64,000 nt of DNA from Rhizobium rhododendri (GCF_007000325.2 NZ_CP117267.1:2611001-2675000); one strand, 5' to 3'. Counted from the stretch's first letter, positions 8,288 through 17,475 are shown. Notes: generated by a model from the sequence alone, not told the origin. Translations and numbers: made by a program.

Positions 8288-9736
8288 ATGACACAGACTG
8301 AAAACGCCCCCTCGGACCCAGGGTTCGCCACCGAGCGCGATCTGCGACTGCGCTTCATCATCCCGGCCGTCGTTGCCGTCGCCTTCCTGATGGAACAGCT
8401 GGATTCGACGATCATCGTCACAGCTATTCCCGCCATGTCCCACAGTCTTGCCGTGACGCCACTCGCCATGAACCTCGCGGTCACGGCCTATATCCTGACG
8501 CTTGCGATGTTCATTCCGGTCAGCGGCTGGTTTGCCGATCGATTCGGTGCACGCCGCATCTTTGCGCTGTCGCTGCTGATCTTCACTATCGGCTCGGTGC
8601 TCTGCGGGCTGGCAGTCAATTTCCCGATGCTGATCGCGACGCGCGCCCTGCAGGGCTTCGGCGGGGCGATGATGACGCCGGTCGGCCGGCTCATCCTCAT
8701 TCGCAGCTTTCCGCGCAGCCAGCTCGTGACTGCCATGACCTACATGACCTTGCCAGCTATCCTCGGGCCTTTGGTTGGCCCCATCCTCGGCGGCGTCCTG
8801 ACGACCTATCTCTCCTGGCGATGGATATTCTACGTCAACGTGCCCTTCGGTATCATCGGCATCGTCATGGCGCTGCGCTACGTCGAGGATACCCACGCCG
8901 ACACCTCCAAACGGTTCGACGTTCCGGGCTTTCTGATGGTCGGCTCCGGACTGGTGCTGCTGCAATACGGCATCGAGAATATCGGTCGGCCGGCCATTCC
9001 CGTCCCGGCCATCATTGCCGTCCTTGTCGCCGCCTTGCTGCTGCTCGTCTTTTTCGTCCGATATGCGCGCGCCGTGGCTGCGCCGGCTGTCGACCTGACG
9101 CTGTTTCGCCTGCGCTCTTTTCGCGTCGGTACGCTTGCCGGAGGCATCTGTCGTGTCGGATTGAACGGCGTGCCCTTTCTGCTGCCGCTGATGCTGCAGA
9201 TCGGCTTTGGCGTCAGCCCCATCGTCTCGGGCTCGCTGACCTTCGCCAGCGCCTTCAGCGCACTCGTGGTCCGGCCGATCTCGCAACGGCTGCTGCGGGC
9301 ATTCGGCTTCGATCGGGTGCTGACCTGGAGCGCCGTCGCAGGCTCGCTGACAGTCGCAGGCTTTTCACTGATGACGCTTCAGACACCCTATTGGCTGATT
9401 ATCGTCTGGGTGTTTGTCTTCGGCCTGACACGGGCCGCACAGTTCATGACGTCGAACACGCTCTCCTACTCGGACACGCCAGCAGCGCAGCTCAGCAGCG
9501 CCACAAGCCTCGGGGGCGTGCTGCAGCAGCTGAGCGTCAGCTTCGGCGTATCGATCGCCGCCATGCTGCTCGGTCTCGTCACAGCGGGCAGTGGCGCCCT
9601 GACGCTCGGCAGCTTTCATATCGTCTTTCTGGTCATGGCTATCATTCCGCTGCTTGGCCTGCCCGGCTTCCTGCAGCTGAAACCAGAAGACGGCCAGCAG
9701 GTCAGCGGCCATGTGCGAAGAATAGCCCCGGACTAA
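8288..9736 (+). CDS. MFS transporter, DHA2 (EmrB/QacA-like) family
   Basis: A 482-residue inner-membrane protein with about 14 hydrophobic segments, the arrangement of drug:H+ antiporter family 2. MEQLDSTIIVTAIPAM matches the DHA2 motif containing LDxTIVNVALP. GWFADRFGARR matches the loop 2-3 motif, and GPLVGPILGGVLTTYLSWRWIFYVNVP matches the antiporter motif in TM5. It likely exports toxic organic compounds using the proton gradient. No periplasmic adaptor gene lies beside it, so it may act alone rather than as an EmrAB-type tripartite pump. The stop is 17 bp from the convergent spoVR stop. Confidence 0.9.
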   Translation: MTQTENAPSDPGFATERDLRLRFIIPAVVAVAFLMEQLDSTIIVTAIPAMSHSLAVTPLAMNLAVTAYILTLAMFIPVSGWFADRFGARRIFALSLLIFTIGSVLCGLAVNFPMLIATRALQGFGGAMMTPVGRLILIRSFPRSQLVTAMTYMTLPAILGPLVGPILGGVLTTYLSWRWIFYVNVPFGIIGIVMALRYVEDTHADTSKRFDVPGFLMVGSGLVLLQYGIENIGRPAIPVPAIIAVLVAALLLLVFFVRYARAVAAPAVDLTLFRLRSFRVGTLAGGICRVGLNGVPFLLPLMLQIGFGVSPIVSGSLTFASAFSALVVRPISQRLLRAFGFDRVLTWSAVAGSLTVAGFSLMTLQTPYWLIIVWVFVFGLTRAAQFMTSNTLSYSDTPAAQLSSATSLGGVLQQLSVSFGVSIAAMLLGLVTAGSGALTLGSFHIVFLVMAIIPLLGLPGFLQLKPEDGQQVSGHVRRIAPD

Positions 9737-9753
9737 GCGGAGTTACACGGTAT

Positions 9754-11298
9754 TCAGGCTGCCACGGCAACCTTGCGGGGACTGACCAGGTGATCCTTTA
9801 GCACGATACCCGCCCTGTCGATCTCCTGCAGCACGACATCGTAGCTCCAGAGATCCGCCAGATGCTGCAGCACCTTCCGGGTGTCGCCCTCCTCCAGCAG
9901 ACTGCCGTTCATCACCGTGTGCCGCAGGATCAGCCGACGGTCGCCGGGCAGGTCGACATCGACGACCTCGATATGTGGATCGATCCAGCCGATGTCGTAT
10001 TGCCGAGAGAGTTCTCGCCGGACGCGCCGATAGCCGCGCTCGTCGTGGATTGCCGCCACCCGCATCCCTTCCTCCTCAGCCGGATCGTCGGTCAGGTGGA
10101 ACAGCCGCAGCTTGCGCATAAGGTTGGGGCTGAGAAACTGGGCAATGAAGCTCTCGTCGCGATAGTTGGCCCAGAGATCGCGGAGCACCGCCATGGCATC
10201 TCCGGTTCCGGCAATCTCCGGGAACCATTCGCGATCCTCCTGCTCCGGCTTGGTGACGATACGTTCGATGTCCTGCATCATCGCAAAGCCGATGGCATAG
10301 GGATTGAGGCCGGAATAACGCTGGTCATCGAACTGCGGCTGGAACACCACATTGGTGTGGGATTTCAGAAACTCGAGAAAATCACCGTCGCCGATACCGC
10401 CGCGCTCGTGCAGACGTGTCATGATCTCATAGTGCACATAGGTCGCCGTGCCCTCGTTCATCACCTTCGTCTGACCCTGCGGGTAGAAATACTGGGCCAC
10501 GTGGCGGACGATTCGGAGGATTTCCCGTTGCCACGGCTGCAGGCGGGGCGCTGTCTTTTCGAGGAAATAGAGGATATTTTCCTGCGGCAGCCCGGTGATT
10601 GCCTGCCGGCGCTCGAGGCTGAGATCCGGTGCGCTCTTGCCGGCCTTGGTCGGCACGGTTCGCCAGAGATCGTTGAAGATGCTTTCGTCATGCGCTCGCC
10701 GCTCCTGCAGCCGGACCTCCTCCATCCGCAGATCGAGCTTCTTCTTGCCGGCATAGCGGTGCACGCCGTGCGACATCAGTGCATGGGCGGAATCGAGCGT
10801 CCGCTCCACGGCCGCATGCCCGTAGCGTTCCTCGCAATTGGCAATATAGCCCTTGGCGAAATTCAGGTAATCGAGGATGCCATCGGCGTCTGTCCACAGC
10901 TTGAAAAGGTAGTTGTTCTTGAAGAAATGGTTGTGGCCGAAGGCGGCATGCGCAATCACCAGCGCCTGCATCGTCGCGGTGTTCTCCTCCATCAGGTATG
11001 AGATGCAAGGGGAGCTGTTGATGACGATCTCGTAGGCTAGCCCACGCAGGCCCTTGCGATAAAATGCCTCGTGATGGGCGAAATGCTTGCCAAACGACCA
11101 GTGCTTGTAGAAGAGCGGCATGCCGATCGAGGAATAGACATCGAGCATCTGCTCGGCAGTGATGATCTCGATCTGGTTAGGATAGACATCCAGCCCAAGC
11201 TCGTTGACGGCGATGTCCTGGCAGGCATCGTGGATGCGCTGCAACGCGGCGAAATCCCAGTCGGCACCGTCGTAGAGACGCTTCATTGCCTTTGCCAT
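9754..11298 (-). CDS. spoVR: SpoVR family protein
   Basis: This 514-residue protein begins near YDGADWDFAALQRIHDAC and contains the typical PNQIEIITAEQMLD, YKHWSFGKHF, YEIVINSSPCISYLMEEN, AHAAFGHNHFFKNN and MNEGTATYVHYEIM segments. It is the product known as YcgB in enterobacteria and SpoVR in Bacillus. The conserved histidines and acidic residues suggest a metal site, but its activity is unknown. It is the last gene of a three-gene minus-strand operon (prkA - DUF444 - spoVR), with only 2 bp between the DUF444 stop and this ATG. This trio is linked to nitrogen starvation and stationary-phase stress in other bacteria. Confidence 0.93.
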   Translation of the reverse strand: MAKAMKRLYDGADWDFAALQRIHDACQDIAVNELGLDVYPNQIEIITAEQMLDVYSSIGMPLFYKHWSFGKHFAHHEAFYRKGLRGLAYEIVINSSPCISYLMEENTATMQALVIAHAAFGHNHFFKNNYLFKLWTDADGILDYLNFAKGYIANCEERYGHAAVERTLDSAHALMSHGVHRYAGKKKLDLRMEEVRLQERRAHDESIFNDLWRTVPTKAGKSAPDLSLERRQAITGLPQENILYFLEKTAPRLQPWQREILRIVRHVAQYFYPQGQTKVMNEGTATYVHYEIMTRLHERGGIGDGDFLEFLKSHTNVVFQPQFDDQRYSGLNPYAIGFAMMQDIERIVTKPEQEDREWFPEIAGTGDAMAVLRDLWANYRDESFIAQFLSPNLMRKLRLFHLTDDPAEEEGMRVAAIHDERGYRRVRRELSRQYDIGWIDPHIEVVDVDLPGDRRLILRHTVMNGSLLEEGDTRKVLQHLADLWSYDVVLQEIDRAGIVLKDHLVSPRKVAVAA

Positions 11299-11300
11299 TA

Positions 11301-12572
11301 TCAGCCAGCCCTTGTCTCCGCAGCGCGGCGTTGAAAGAGATCATGGAATACCGGGTAGATCTGGCTGCGGTCGCTGACCTTGCGCATCGACAGCACCGGC
11401 CAGCCGGCCGAAATCCGCTCATAGAGCTGCCAGACCGCCGAGCCGGACGAAATCGCCCCGCTGCGCCCTTCGCCGACTTCGAGATAGGCGAAATATTGCG
11501 TCGCCGGCAGAATCCAGTCCTGCATGAGAGCTGCTGTCGTGGTGCTGTCGGAATAGGCGTTGTCCCCATCGGATGCCTGCGCCGCATAGATGTTCCAGTC
11601 GGACGGTGGAAAACGCTCGGTCATGATCCGTCGCATCGCATCCAGCGCGCTCGATACCTGCGTACCGCCCGTGGCGGGGCTGCGGAAGAATGTTTCCTCG
11701 TCGACCTCCTCGGCCGTGTCGGTATGGCGGATGAAGACGATCTCGACGCGCTTGTACTGCCTCGTCAGGAAGATATAGAGCAGCATGTAGAAGCGCTTGG
11801 CGAGATCCTTCATGTGCTCGGACATCGAGCCGGAGACGTCCATCAGGCAGAACATCACCGCCTGGGCGACCGGCCTCGGCTCGTTTTCGAAACGCCGATA
11901 GCGAATGTCGATCGGATCGATATACGGAATGCGCCGCACCCGTGATTCCAGCGCCGACACTTCAGCCTCCAGTGCCAGCCGCCGATCCTCGTCTACGCAA
12001 TCGGCGATCTCGGCATGCAGCATGGCCACCGTCTCCGCCTTCGGCCGGTTAAGCGCAACGCGGCGCATCATGGCCCGCTTCATGGTCCGGTTGATGGCGA
12101 GATTGGAGGGAGAGCCGTTTACGGAATAGCCTGCCCGCACCGGGTTCGGCTGTTCGGATGTGGCGAGCTTTTTCTTGGCCAGATCCGGAAGCTCGAGGTC
12201 GTCGAGGAAGATGTCGAGGAATTCGTCGCGGGTCAGGACGAAGCGGAAGGCATCCTCGCCGTTGCCATCGCCACCGTCGCGCGGCTTGCCTTTTCCGCCC
12301 GGCGGGCGGGAGAGAATATCGCCTTCGATGAAGGTCTTGTTGCCCGGCAGGACGTGTTCGTGGATGCCGGCCGGGCCTTTCCGGAAGTGCGGCTCCTCAG
12401 TGCCCCCAAGGGGAATACTGATCTCGCCGCCTTTGAGAACGTCTTGAATACCGCGGCTTTGCGAGGTCTCGTAGACCGCTTTCTGCACCAGCGCCTTTGC
12501 TCGTCGCAGGAAGCGCTGGCGATTTTCGAGACTCTTGCCGCCTGGATTCAGGCGCCGGTCAACAATGTGCAT
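11301..12572 (-). CDS. yeaH: YeaH/YhbH family protein (DUF444), VWA-like
   Basis: A 423-residue protein beginning MHIVDRRLNPGGKSLENRQRF. The N-terminal half is basic and low-complexity around 85-105 (PPGGKGKPRDGGDGNG). The C-terminal half carries a von Willebrand factor A-like fold with MIDAS motif DVSGSMS (D245-S251), TATGGTQ-like TGGTQVSSAL, and SDGDNAY. VWA domains usually mediate metal-dependent protein contacts, so it may be an adaptor or substrate of the PrkA kinase. It lies between prkA (24-bp gap) and spoVR (2-bp gap) in one operon, the order seen in many proteobacteria. Function is inferred from synteny. Confidence 0.92.
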   Translation of the reverse strand: MHIVDRRLNPGGKSLENRQRFLRRAKALVQKAVYETSQSRGIQDVLKGGEISIPLGGTEEPHFRKGPAGIHEHVLPGNKTFIEGDILSRPPGGKGKPRDGGDGNGEDAFRFVLTRDEFLDIFLDDLELPDLAKKKLATSEQPNPVRAGYSVNGSPSNLAINRTMKRAMMRRVALNRPKAETVAMLHAEIADCVDEDRRLALEAEVSALESRVRRIPYIDPIDIRYRRFENEPRPVAQAVMFCLMDVSGSMSEHMKDLAKRFYMLLYIFLTRQYKRVEIVFIRHTDTAEEVDEETFFRSPATGGTQVSSALDAMRRIMTERFPPSDWNIYAAQASDGDNAYSDSTTTAALMQDWILPATQYFAYLEVGEGRSGAISSGSAVWQLYERISAGWPVLSMRKVSDRSQIYPVFHDLFQRRAAETRAG

Positions 12573-12596
12573 TCCTACTCCTCTGTTGGGACTAGT

Positions 12597-14543
12597 CTAG
12601 CCTGCCTGTTTGACGCGCATGTACCACTCTACCAACCGGCGAACCTGGCGCTCCGTATAGCCGCGCGAAGTCATGCGCTCGACGAATTGCCCATGCTTCT
12701 TCTCCGTGTCGCCGTCCTTCTTCGAGCCGAAGGAAATCACCGGCAGCAGGTCTTCCACCTGGCTGAACATCCGCTTTTCGATGACTTCGCGGATTTTCTC
12801 GTAACTCGTCCAGGATGGATTCTTGCCGCCATTGCTCGCCCGCGACCGCAGGCAGAATTTTACCACCTCGTTGCGGAAATCTTTCGGGTTGGCGATCCCG
12901 GCAGGCTTTTCGATCTTGGTCAGTTCCTGGTTGAGCAGATCCCTGTCCAGCATCTGGCCGGTATCCGGATCCTTGAAATCGACATCCTCGATCCAGGCAT
13001 CGGCATAGTCCACATAGCGGTCGAAAAGGTTCTGGCCGTAGTCGCCATAGGATTCGAGATAGGCCTTTTGGATCTCGTGTCCGATGAATTCCGCGTAGCG
13101 CGGCGCCAGCTCCCCTTTGATATACTCCATATACTGCTTCTCGACCTCGGCCGGCAGTTGCTCCCGCCGGATCGACTGTTCGATGACATACATCAGATGC
13201 ACCGGGTCGGCCGCGATCTCTGTCGTATCGTGGTTGAACGTCGCCGCCAGAACCTTGAAGGCAAAGCGCGTCGAGACGCCGTCCATGCCCTCGTCGACGC
13301 CGGCTGTGTCCCGATATTCCTGCACGCTGCGGGCCCGGGGGTCCGTTTCCTTGACGCTCTCGCCATCGTAGACGCGAAGCTTGGAAAACGGCGTCGAGTT
13401 TTCATGCCGCGTCAGCCGCGACAGAACCGTGAAGCGCGCCAGGGTTTCCAGCGTCGACGGCGCGCAAGGCGCCTGGCTAAGCTCGGACTCCTCGATCAGC
13501 TTCTCGTAGATCTTCTGCTCTTCCGTGACCCGCAGGCAATAGGGCACCTTAACGACGCAGATACGATCGATGAAGGCCTCGTTGTTCTTGTTGGCCTTGA
13601 AGGTCTGCCACTCCGCCTCGTTGGAGTGGGCCAGAATGACGCCTGAGAACGGGATGGCGCCGATATTCTCGGTGCCAATGTAATTGCCCTCCTGCGTCGC
13701 CGTCAGCAGCGGATGCAGCATCTTGATCGGCGCCTTGAACATTTCAACAAATTCAAGCACGCCCTGGTTGGCGCGGTTGAGGCCGCCGGAATAGCTGTAG
13801 GCGTCGGCATCGCTCTGGGCGAGGCTCTCGAGCTTGCGGATATCGACCTTGCCGACGAGCGAGGAGATATCCTGGTTGTTCTCGTCGCCAGGCTCGGTCT
13901 TGGCGATGGCGATCTGGCGCAGCCGCGACGGCTGCATCTTCACCACCTTGAAGCGCGAGATATCGCCGCCGAATTCTTCCAGCCGCTTCAGGCACCAGGG
14001 GCTCATCAGCCCTGTCAGCCTTCGCTTCGGAATACCGTAGCGTTCCTGCAGCATGTCGCCCATCGCAGCCGGATCGAACAGGCTGAGCGGGCTTTCGAAA
14101 ACCGGGCTGAGTTCGTTGCCGGCCTTCAGCACGTAAATGGGATGGACCTCCATCAGCGCCTTCAGCCGTTCGGCCAGCGACGACTTGCCGCCACCGACAG
14201 GGCCGAGCAGGTAGAGGATCTGCTTGCGCTCTTCCAACCCTTGCGCCGCATGGCGGAAGAAGGCGACGATTCGCTCGATCGTCTCTTCCATCCCGTAGAA
14301 GCCCTCGAAGGCGGGATAGGTCCGGATGGTGCGGTTCAGGAAGATACGCCCAAGGCGGGAGTCCCTCGACGTGTCTACAAACTGTGGTTCACCCATCGCG
14401 GCAAGTAGTCGCTCTGCCGCATTGGCATACATCAGTGGTTCGCCCTTGCAGGCTTCCAGGTATTCAGAGAAAGACATCTCGACTTCGCGCCGCGCTTCAA
14501 AGGAACGGGCGAAGGTGTTGAATAGTACATCCGTGTTGTACAT
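12597..14543 (-). CDS. prkA: PrkA family serine protein kinase
   Basis: A 648-residue protein with an N-terminal AAA+-type domain (Walker A GPVGGGKS at 114-121) and a C-terminal PrkA domain. Landmarks are FSEYLEACKGEP, YPAFEGFYGMEETIERIV, ILAHSNEAEWQTFKANKNNEAFIDRI and VPYCLRVTEEQKIYEKL. The Escherichia coli homologue YeaG and Bacillus PrkA are stress-linked; PrkA-type proteins have been reported as serine kinases and, in Bacillus, also as AAA+ proteases. It heads the operon with DUF444 and spoVR. GAGG lies 7 bases before the ATG. The roughly 370-bp upstream region must hold the operon promoter, but I see neither a clear sigma-54 nor an EcfG site there. Confidence 0.95.
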   Translation of the reverse strand: MYNTDVLFNTFARSFEARREVEMSFSEYLEACKGEPLMYANAAERLLAAMGEPQFVDTSRDSRLGRIFLNRTIRTYPAFEGFYGMEETIERIVAFFRHAAQGLEERKQILYLLGPVGGGKSSLAERLKALMEVHPIYVLKAGNELSPVFESPLSLFDPAAMGDMLQERYGIPKRRLTGLMSPWCLKRLEEFGGDISRFKVVKMQPSRLRQIAIAKTEPGDENNQDISSLVGKVDIRKLESLAQSDADAYSYSGGLNRANQGVLEFVEMFKAPIKMLHPLLTATQEGNYIGTENIGAIPFSGVILAHSNEAEWQTFKANKNNEAFIDRICVVKVPYCLRVTEEQKIYEKLIEESELSQAPCAPSTLETLARFTVLSRLTRHENSTPFSKLRVYDGESVKETDPRARSVQEYRDTAGVDEGMDGVSTRFAFKVLAATFNHDTTEIAADPVHLMYVIEQSIRREQLPAEVEKQYMEYIKGELAPRYAEFIGHEIQKAYLESYGDYGQNLFDRYVDYADAWIEDVDFKDPDTGQMLDRDLLNQELTKIEKPAGIANPKDFRNEVVKFCLRSRASNGGKNPSWTSYEKIREVIEKRMFSQVEDLLPVISFGSKKDGDTEKKHGQFVERMTSRGYTERQVRRLVEWYMRVKQAG

Positions 14544-14742
14544 GGCGCCTCATCGAGGTTGCTATTGCAAATACGCCTGGTCAGCTGGATAACAATCCGC
14601 TGTATTCATATTTCGGTGACGTTTCTATGAAAGTGAAATGCGACCGTGAATCAAATGCTACGCTTGATTCGGCAATGCAGCAATATCCGAGGCAATCCCA
14701 AGTCACCGATTTAATGATAAAGATGCTCAGGGTTGCGTAATA

Positions 14743-14835
14743 ATGAATGCGAATATACCTGAAGTGGCGGATGTGAGTGTATGGTACTCAAGCGATATGC
14801 GCCATAAAACCGGTACCAAGCCATTGATTTCATAA
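14743..14835 (+). CDS. Candidate 30-residue small ORF ahead of an orphan terminator
   Basis: Within the 373-bp gap 14544-14916, an ATG at 14743 opens a 30-codon frame ending TAA at 14835. It has a mixed composition (two acidic residues, Trp, Tyr, several Ser/Thr) and no obvious signal or membrane segment. An AGGG at about 14728 is a weak, distant ribosome-binding site. The main support is a strong plus-strand terminator 26 bp downstream that no plus-strand gene otherwise explains. The transcript may equally be a non-coding RNA. I do not recognise the peptide. Confidence 0.25.
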   Translation: MNANIPEVADVSVWYSSDMRHKTGTKPLIS

Positions 14836-14860
14836 CAATCAATGCGAGTGGCACCGATAG

Positions 14861-14897
14861 CGGACGGCAAAATTGCCACATGCCGTCCGATTTTTTT
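14861..14897 (+). terminator. Strong rho-independent terminator with no assigned plus-strand gene
   Basis: A perfect 9-bp stem, CGGACGGCA / TGCCGTCCG, with an 11-nt loop is followed directly by seven T residues on the plus strand (14891-14897). Both flanking genes, prkA and the aldehyde dehydrogenase, run on the minus strand, and no A-tract lies to the left that would serve the dehydrogenase. A plus-strand transcript should therefore end here. Confidence 0.75.
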
Positions 14898-14916
14898 CCA
14901 CAGAGCCCGTTTGTTA

Positions 14917-16356
14917 TCAGGCGTTCATCTGGGAGATGAGGCGCGTTTCCAGATAGGAATCCACCGCCTCTGAGCCGCCTTCCGTGCCATAGCCGGAATC
15001 CTTCATGCCGCCGAACGGCACTTCCGGAATGGAAAGGCCGTTGTGGTTGATGGTCAGCATGCCTGCTTCCATCCGCTGTCCCAGCGCATGCACCGTGCCG
15101 ACTGACGTTGTGAAAGCATACGAGGCAAGCCCGAACGGCAGGCGGTTTGCCTCGGTGATCGCATCGTCGACAGTCGCGAAACGATTGATGATGGCGACGG
15201 GACCGAAGGGCTCCTCGTTCATGATGCGCGCATGGATGGGCACGTCGGTGATGACGGTCGGCTCGAAGAAATTGCCTTCGTTGCCGATCCTGCGGCCGCC
15301 GGTGCGCAGCGTCGCGCCCTGCGACACGGCATCGTTGATCAGCGCTTCCAGCGCCGGGATCCGCCGCTCGTTGGCAAGCGGCCCCATCTGCACGTCTGCC
15401 TCGAGCCCGTTGCCGACCTTGATCGCCTTGGCGGCGGCAACAAACCCATCAGTGAACTGGTCCATCACGCCGTTCTGCACGAGGAAACGCGTCGGCGCGA
15501 CGCAGACCTGGCCGGCATTGCGGAACTTCGCCAGCGACGACACTTCGATGGCCTTGGCGATATCGGCGTCATCGAAGACGATTGCCGGCGCGTGCCCGCC
15601 GAGTTCCATCGTCGCCCGCTTCATGTGCAGGCCGGCAAGCGAGGCCAGTTGTTTGCCGATGGGGGTGGAGCCGGTAAACGAGATCTTGCGGATGACGGGG
15701 TGCGGGATGAGATATTCGGAGATCTCTGCCGGCACGCCATAGACGAGGTTGACGACTCCGGCCGGCATGCCCGCGTCGGCAAAGGCGCGGATCAACTCGG
15801 CCGGCGAGGCCGGCGTCTCCTCGGGCGCCTTGATGATGATCGAACACCCGGTCGCAACCGCTGCCGACAGCTTACGGACGATCTGATTGATGGGGAAATT
15901 CCAGGGCGTGAAGGCCGCAACCGGGCCGACCGGCTGCTTGATCGTCATCTGCAGCACGCCGGTGTGGCGCGCCGGGATGATCTGGCCATAAGTGCGGCGC
16001 GCCTCTTCGGCAAACCAGTCGATGGTATCGGCAGCCCCGAGCGTTTCCGCCAACGACTGCGCCAACGGCTTGCCCTGTTCACGCGTCATCACCCAGGCGA
16101 TCATGTCCTTGCGCTCGCGCAGGAGATCGGCCGCACGACGCATGATCTTCGAGCGCTCGAAGGCAGATGTATCGCGCCAGACCTTGAAGCCCTTGTCGGC
16201 CGCCGCCAGCGCAAGATCCAGATCGGCGCGCTCCGCATGGGCGATCTGCCCGATGGTCTGGCCGGTCGCGGGGTCGCTGACAGGGATCGTCTTCTTCGAA
16301 AGCGCATCGCGCCATTCGCCATCGATGAAGAGTTTGACGTCGGGATAGGTATGCAT
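14917..16356 (-). CDS. gabD: NAD(P)-dependent aldehyde dehydrogenase, succinate-semialdehyde dehydrogenase type
   Basis: A 479-residue enzyme of the aldehyde dehydrogenase superfamily. It has the oxyanion Asn153 in FTPWNFP, cofactor-contacting K176 in IIKAPEE, general base E251 in MELGGHAP and catalytic Cys285 in [11 protein letters not shown]. FVGGxxDSGYGxEGG-like [13 protein letters not shown] lies near the C-terminus. Length and motifs fit GabD-type succinate-semialdehyde dehydrogenases or the closely related 2-oxoglutarate-semialdehyde dehydrogenases. No gabT or other pathway gene is adjacent, so the substrate is uncertain. GAGG-like AAAGAGG precedes the ATG. It is divergent from the BA14K gene. 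Confidence 0.85.
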   Translation of the reverse strand: MHTYPDVKLFIDGEWRDALSKKTIPVSDPATGQTIGQIAHAERADLDLALAAADKGFKVWRDTSAFERSKIMRRAADLLRERKDMIAWVMTREQGKPLAQSLAETLGAADTIDWFAEEARRTYGQIIPARHTGVLQMTIKQPVGPVAAFTPWNFPINQIVRKLSAAVATGCSIIIKAPEETPASPAELIRAFADAGMPAGVVNLVYGVPAEISEYLIPHPVIRKISFTGSTPIGKQLASLAGLHMKRATMELGGHAPAIVFDDADIAKAIEVSSLAKFRNAGQVCVAPTRFLVQNGVMDQFTDGFVAAAKAIKVGNGLEADVQMGPLANERRIPALEALINDAVSQGATLRTGGRRIGNEGNFFEPTVITDVPIHARIMNEEPFGPVAIINRFATVDDAITEANRLPFGLASYAFTTSVGTVHALGQRMEAGMLTINHNGLSIPEVPFGGMKDSGYGTEGGSEAVDSYLETRLISQMNA

Positions 16357-16500
16357 GGGGAACCTCTTTGGATGATCAGGCCGGCTTTCAGCAGATGCCG
16401 CAGGAAGCGGCGGTGCGACAAGCCTCCAACCGACCGGCGTCGATCGATAATGCTTTTATGGGAGCGCTGTACATGGTGTCAACGACGGCACAATTCCAGC

Positions 16501-16536
16501 CACTGGTCCAGCCACTGGTCCTGCCACTGGCGGCAC
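16501..16536 (+). repeat. 12-bp tandem repeat, three units
   Basis: CCACTGGTCCAG, CCACTGGTCCTG and CCACTGGCGGCA are in tandem, with the third unit degenerate. They lie in the divergent region between the aldehyde dehydrogenase and the BA14K gene, about 85 bp before the BA14K start. They could be slippage or repeated binding sites; nothing decides between these. Confidence 0.6.
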
Positions 16537-16618
16537 CAGCCGAGGATCACGAAAACGCGAACAACTCTGGATTTCATTAGAAGAAGCGCCATATTCGTCT
16601 CACAAAAGGAGCGAGAAC

Positions 16619-17029
16619 ATGAAAAGACTAGCAATTATCGCGGTGTCGCTGATGACGGCATTCACCGCCATCACGCCTGCCGAAGCATTCCCCGTATCCG
16701 CTGCGCCGGTAGCCACGATCCAGAATTCGGATGTCGTGAACGTGCAATACAGCGAGTACAGGCACCATGGACGCCGAAACGGCGATCGGCGCAATTACTA
16801 TCGCGGCCGCGGCCATGATCGCCGCTATGACCGCGGCTACCGTCGCCACAACAACACGGGCGCCATCATTGGCGGCCTCGCAGCCGGCGCCATCATCGGC
16901 GGCATCGTTGCCGGCTCCCGCTCGAACGGCAGCTCCCATGCCCAGTCCTGCGCCAACCGCTACAGAACATACCGCGCTTCGGACAACACGTATCAGCCGA
17001 ACAGCGGCCCACGGGTGCAGTGCCGGTAA
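16619..17029 (+). CDS. BA14K family exported protein
   Basis: A 136-residue protein with a clear signal peptide (MKRLAIIAVSLMTAF... cut near TPAEA, about residue 23). A central Arg/Tyr/His-rich stretch (48-78) precedes a Gly/Ala/Ile hydrophobic segment TGAIIGGLAAGAIIGGIVAG (80-99) and the C-terminal BA14K motif HAQSCANRYRTYRASDNTYQP, with two cysteines. The family is named after a 14-kDa Brucella lectin-like antigen and is widespread in Rhizobiales, with a probable envelope location. AGGAG precedes the ATG at good spacing. A terminator follows, so the gene is monocistronic. Confidence 0.88.
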   Translation: MKRLAIIAVSLMTAFTAITPAEAFPVSAAPVATIQNSDVVNVQYSEYRHHGRRNGDRRNYYRGRGHDRRYDRGYRRHNNTGAIIGGLAAGAIIGGIVAGSRSNGSSHAQSCANRYRTYRASDNTYQPNSGPRVQCR

Positions 17030-17062
17030 GCTATCGGTTCGATTGAGTTTGTGTGATGTTAG

Positions 17063-17095
17063 GCCGCCCGTGACGAGAGTTGCGGGCGGTTTTTT
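17063..17095 (+). terminator. Rho-independent terminator of the BA14K gene
   Basis: CCGCCCG (17064-17070) pairs with CGGGCGG (17083-17089) around a 12-nt loop and is followed by six T residues. It lies 34 bp after the BA14K stop. Confidence 0.85.
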
Positions 17096-17120
17096 GTGTT
17101 TAAATACAAGTAGACGCGTA

Positions 17121-17375
17121 CTAAGCGTAGCGCAGGTGGAAATAGCGCTTCCCAATTTTTAGGACTTCACCATCTCGTACCATTAAACCAAGAACCGCAT
17201 GAGACAGGAAATTTTTGCCCGTCTCTTTACCGTCGACAAGGGAGGAATGGGACTGCAAATCCAACGCATTCGCCATGTCGGTATTTGTTGCGCCCTGCGG
17301 CTTTTCTTCCAAGTGACCACGGATAGCGGCTTTCAACATATTCAAGCCCGCGATGGCATCTTCTTTTGGCGTCAT
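17121..17375 (-). CDS. Small protein of unknown function, possible winged-helix fold
   Basis: An 84-residue protein I cannot assign. It has a helical N-terminus (EDAIAGLNMLKAAIRGHL), then GATNTDMANALDLQS, and a C-terminal segment HAVLGLMVRDGEVLKIGKRYFHLRYA that looks like the last helix and beta-wing of a winged-helix domain. Such domains occur at the ends of some restriction enzymes and in small DNA-binding proteins, but no catalytic motif is seen. It sits about 100 bp from the 3' end of tRNA-Phe, a common integration site, and its DNA is more AT-rich than the neighbouring genes, so it may be acquired. The start ATG at 17375 follows a modest AAAGGA. Confidence 0.6.
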   Translation of the reverse strand: MTPKEDAIAGLNMLKAAIRGHLEEKPQGATNTDMANALDLQSHSSLVDGKETGKNFLSHAVLGLMVRDGEVLKIGKRYFHLRYA

Positions 17376-17475
17376 GAATCAATCCTTTGAAATAGACTGA
17401 ATAACACGTCCGCCAAAAACGCTCTAAACATAAATTTATCGCGGTAGAATCGTCCAAATTTATTGAGAAATTTGA

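Noticed and set aside
8023..8301. 92-codon plus-strand frame in the gap before the DHA2 transporter
   Set aside because: It overlaps the transporter start by 14 bp, has no family resemblance and a random-looking composition.
12015..13646. Long plus-strand frame of 543 codons opposite the DUF444 and prkA genes
   Set aside because: It is antisense to well-conserved genes; in high-GC DNA such long mirror frames are common. The product (His/Arg/Leu-rich) resembles no protein.
15232..16818. 528-codon plus-strand frame opposite the aldehyde dehydrogenase
   Set aside because: It is a shadow of a gene with a full catalytic motif set, and it runs through a promoter region into the BA14K gene.
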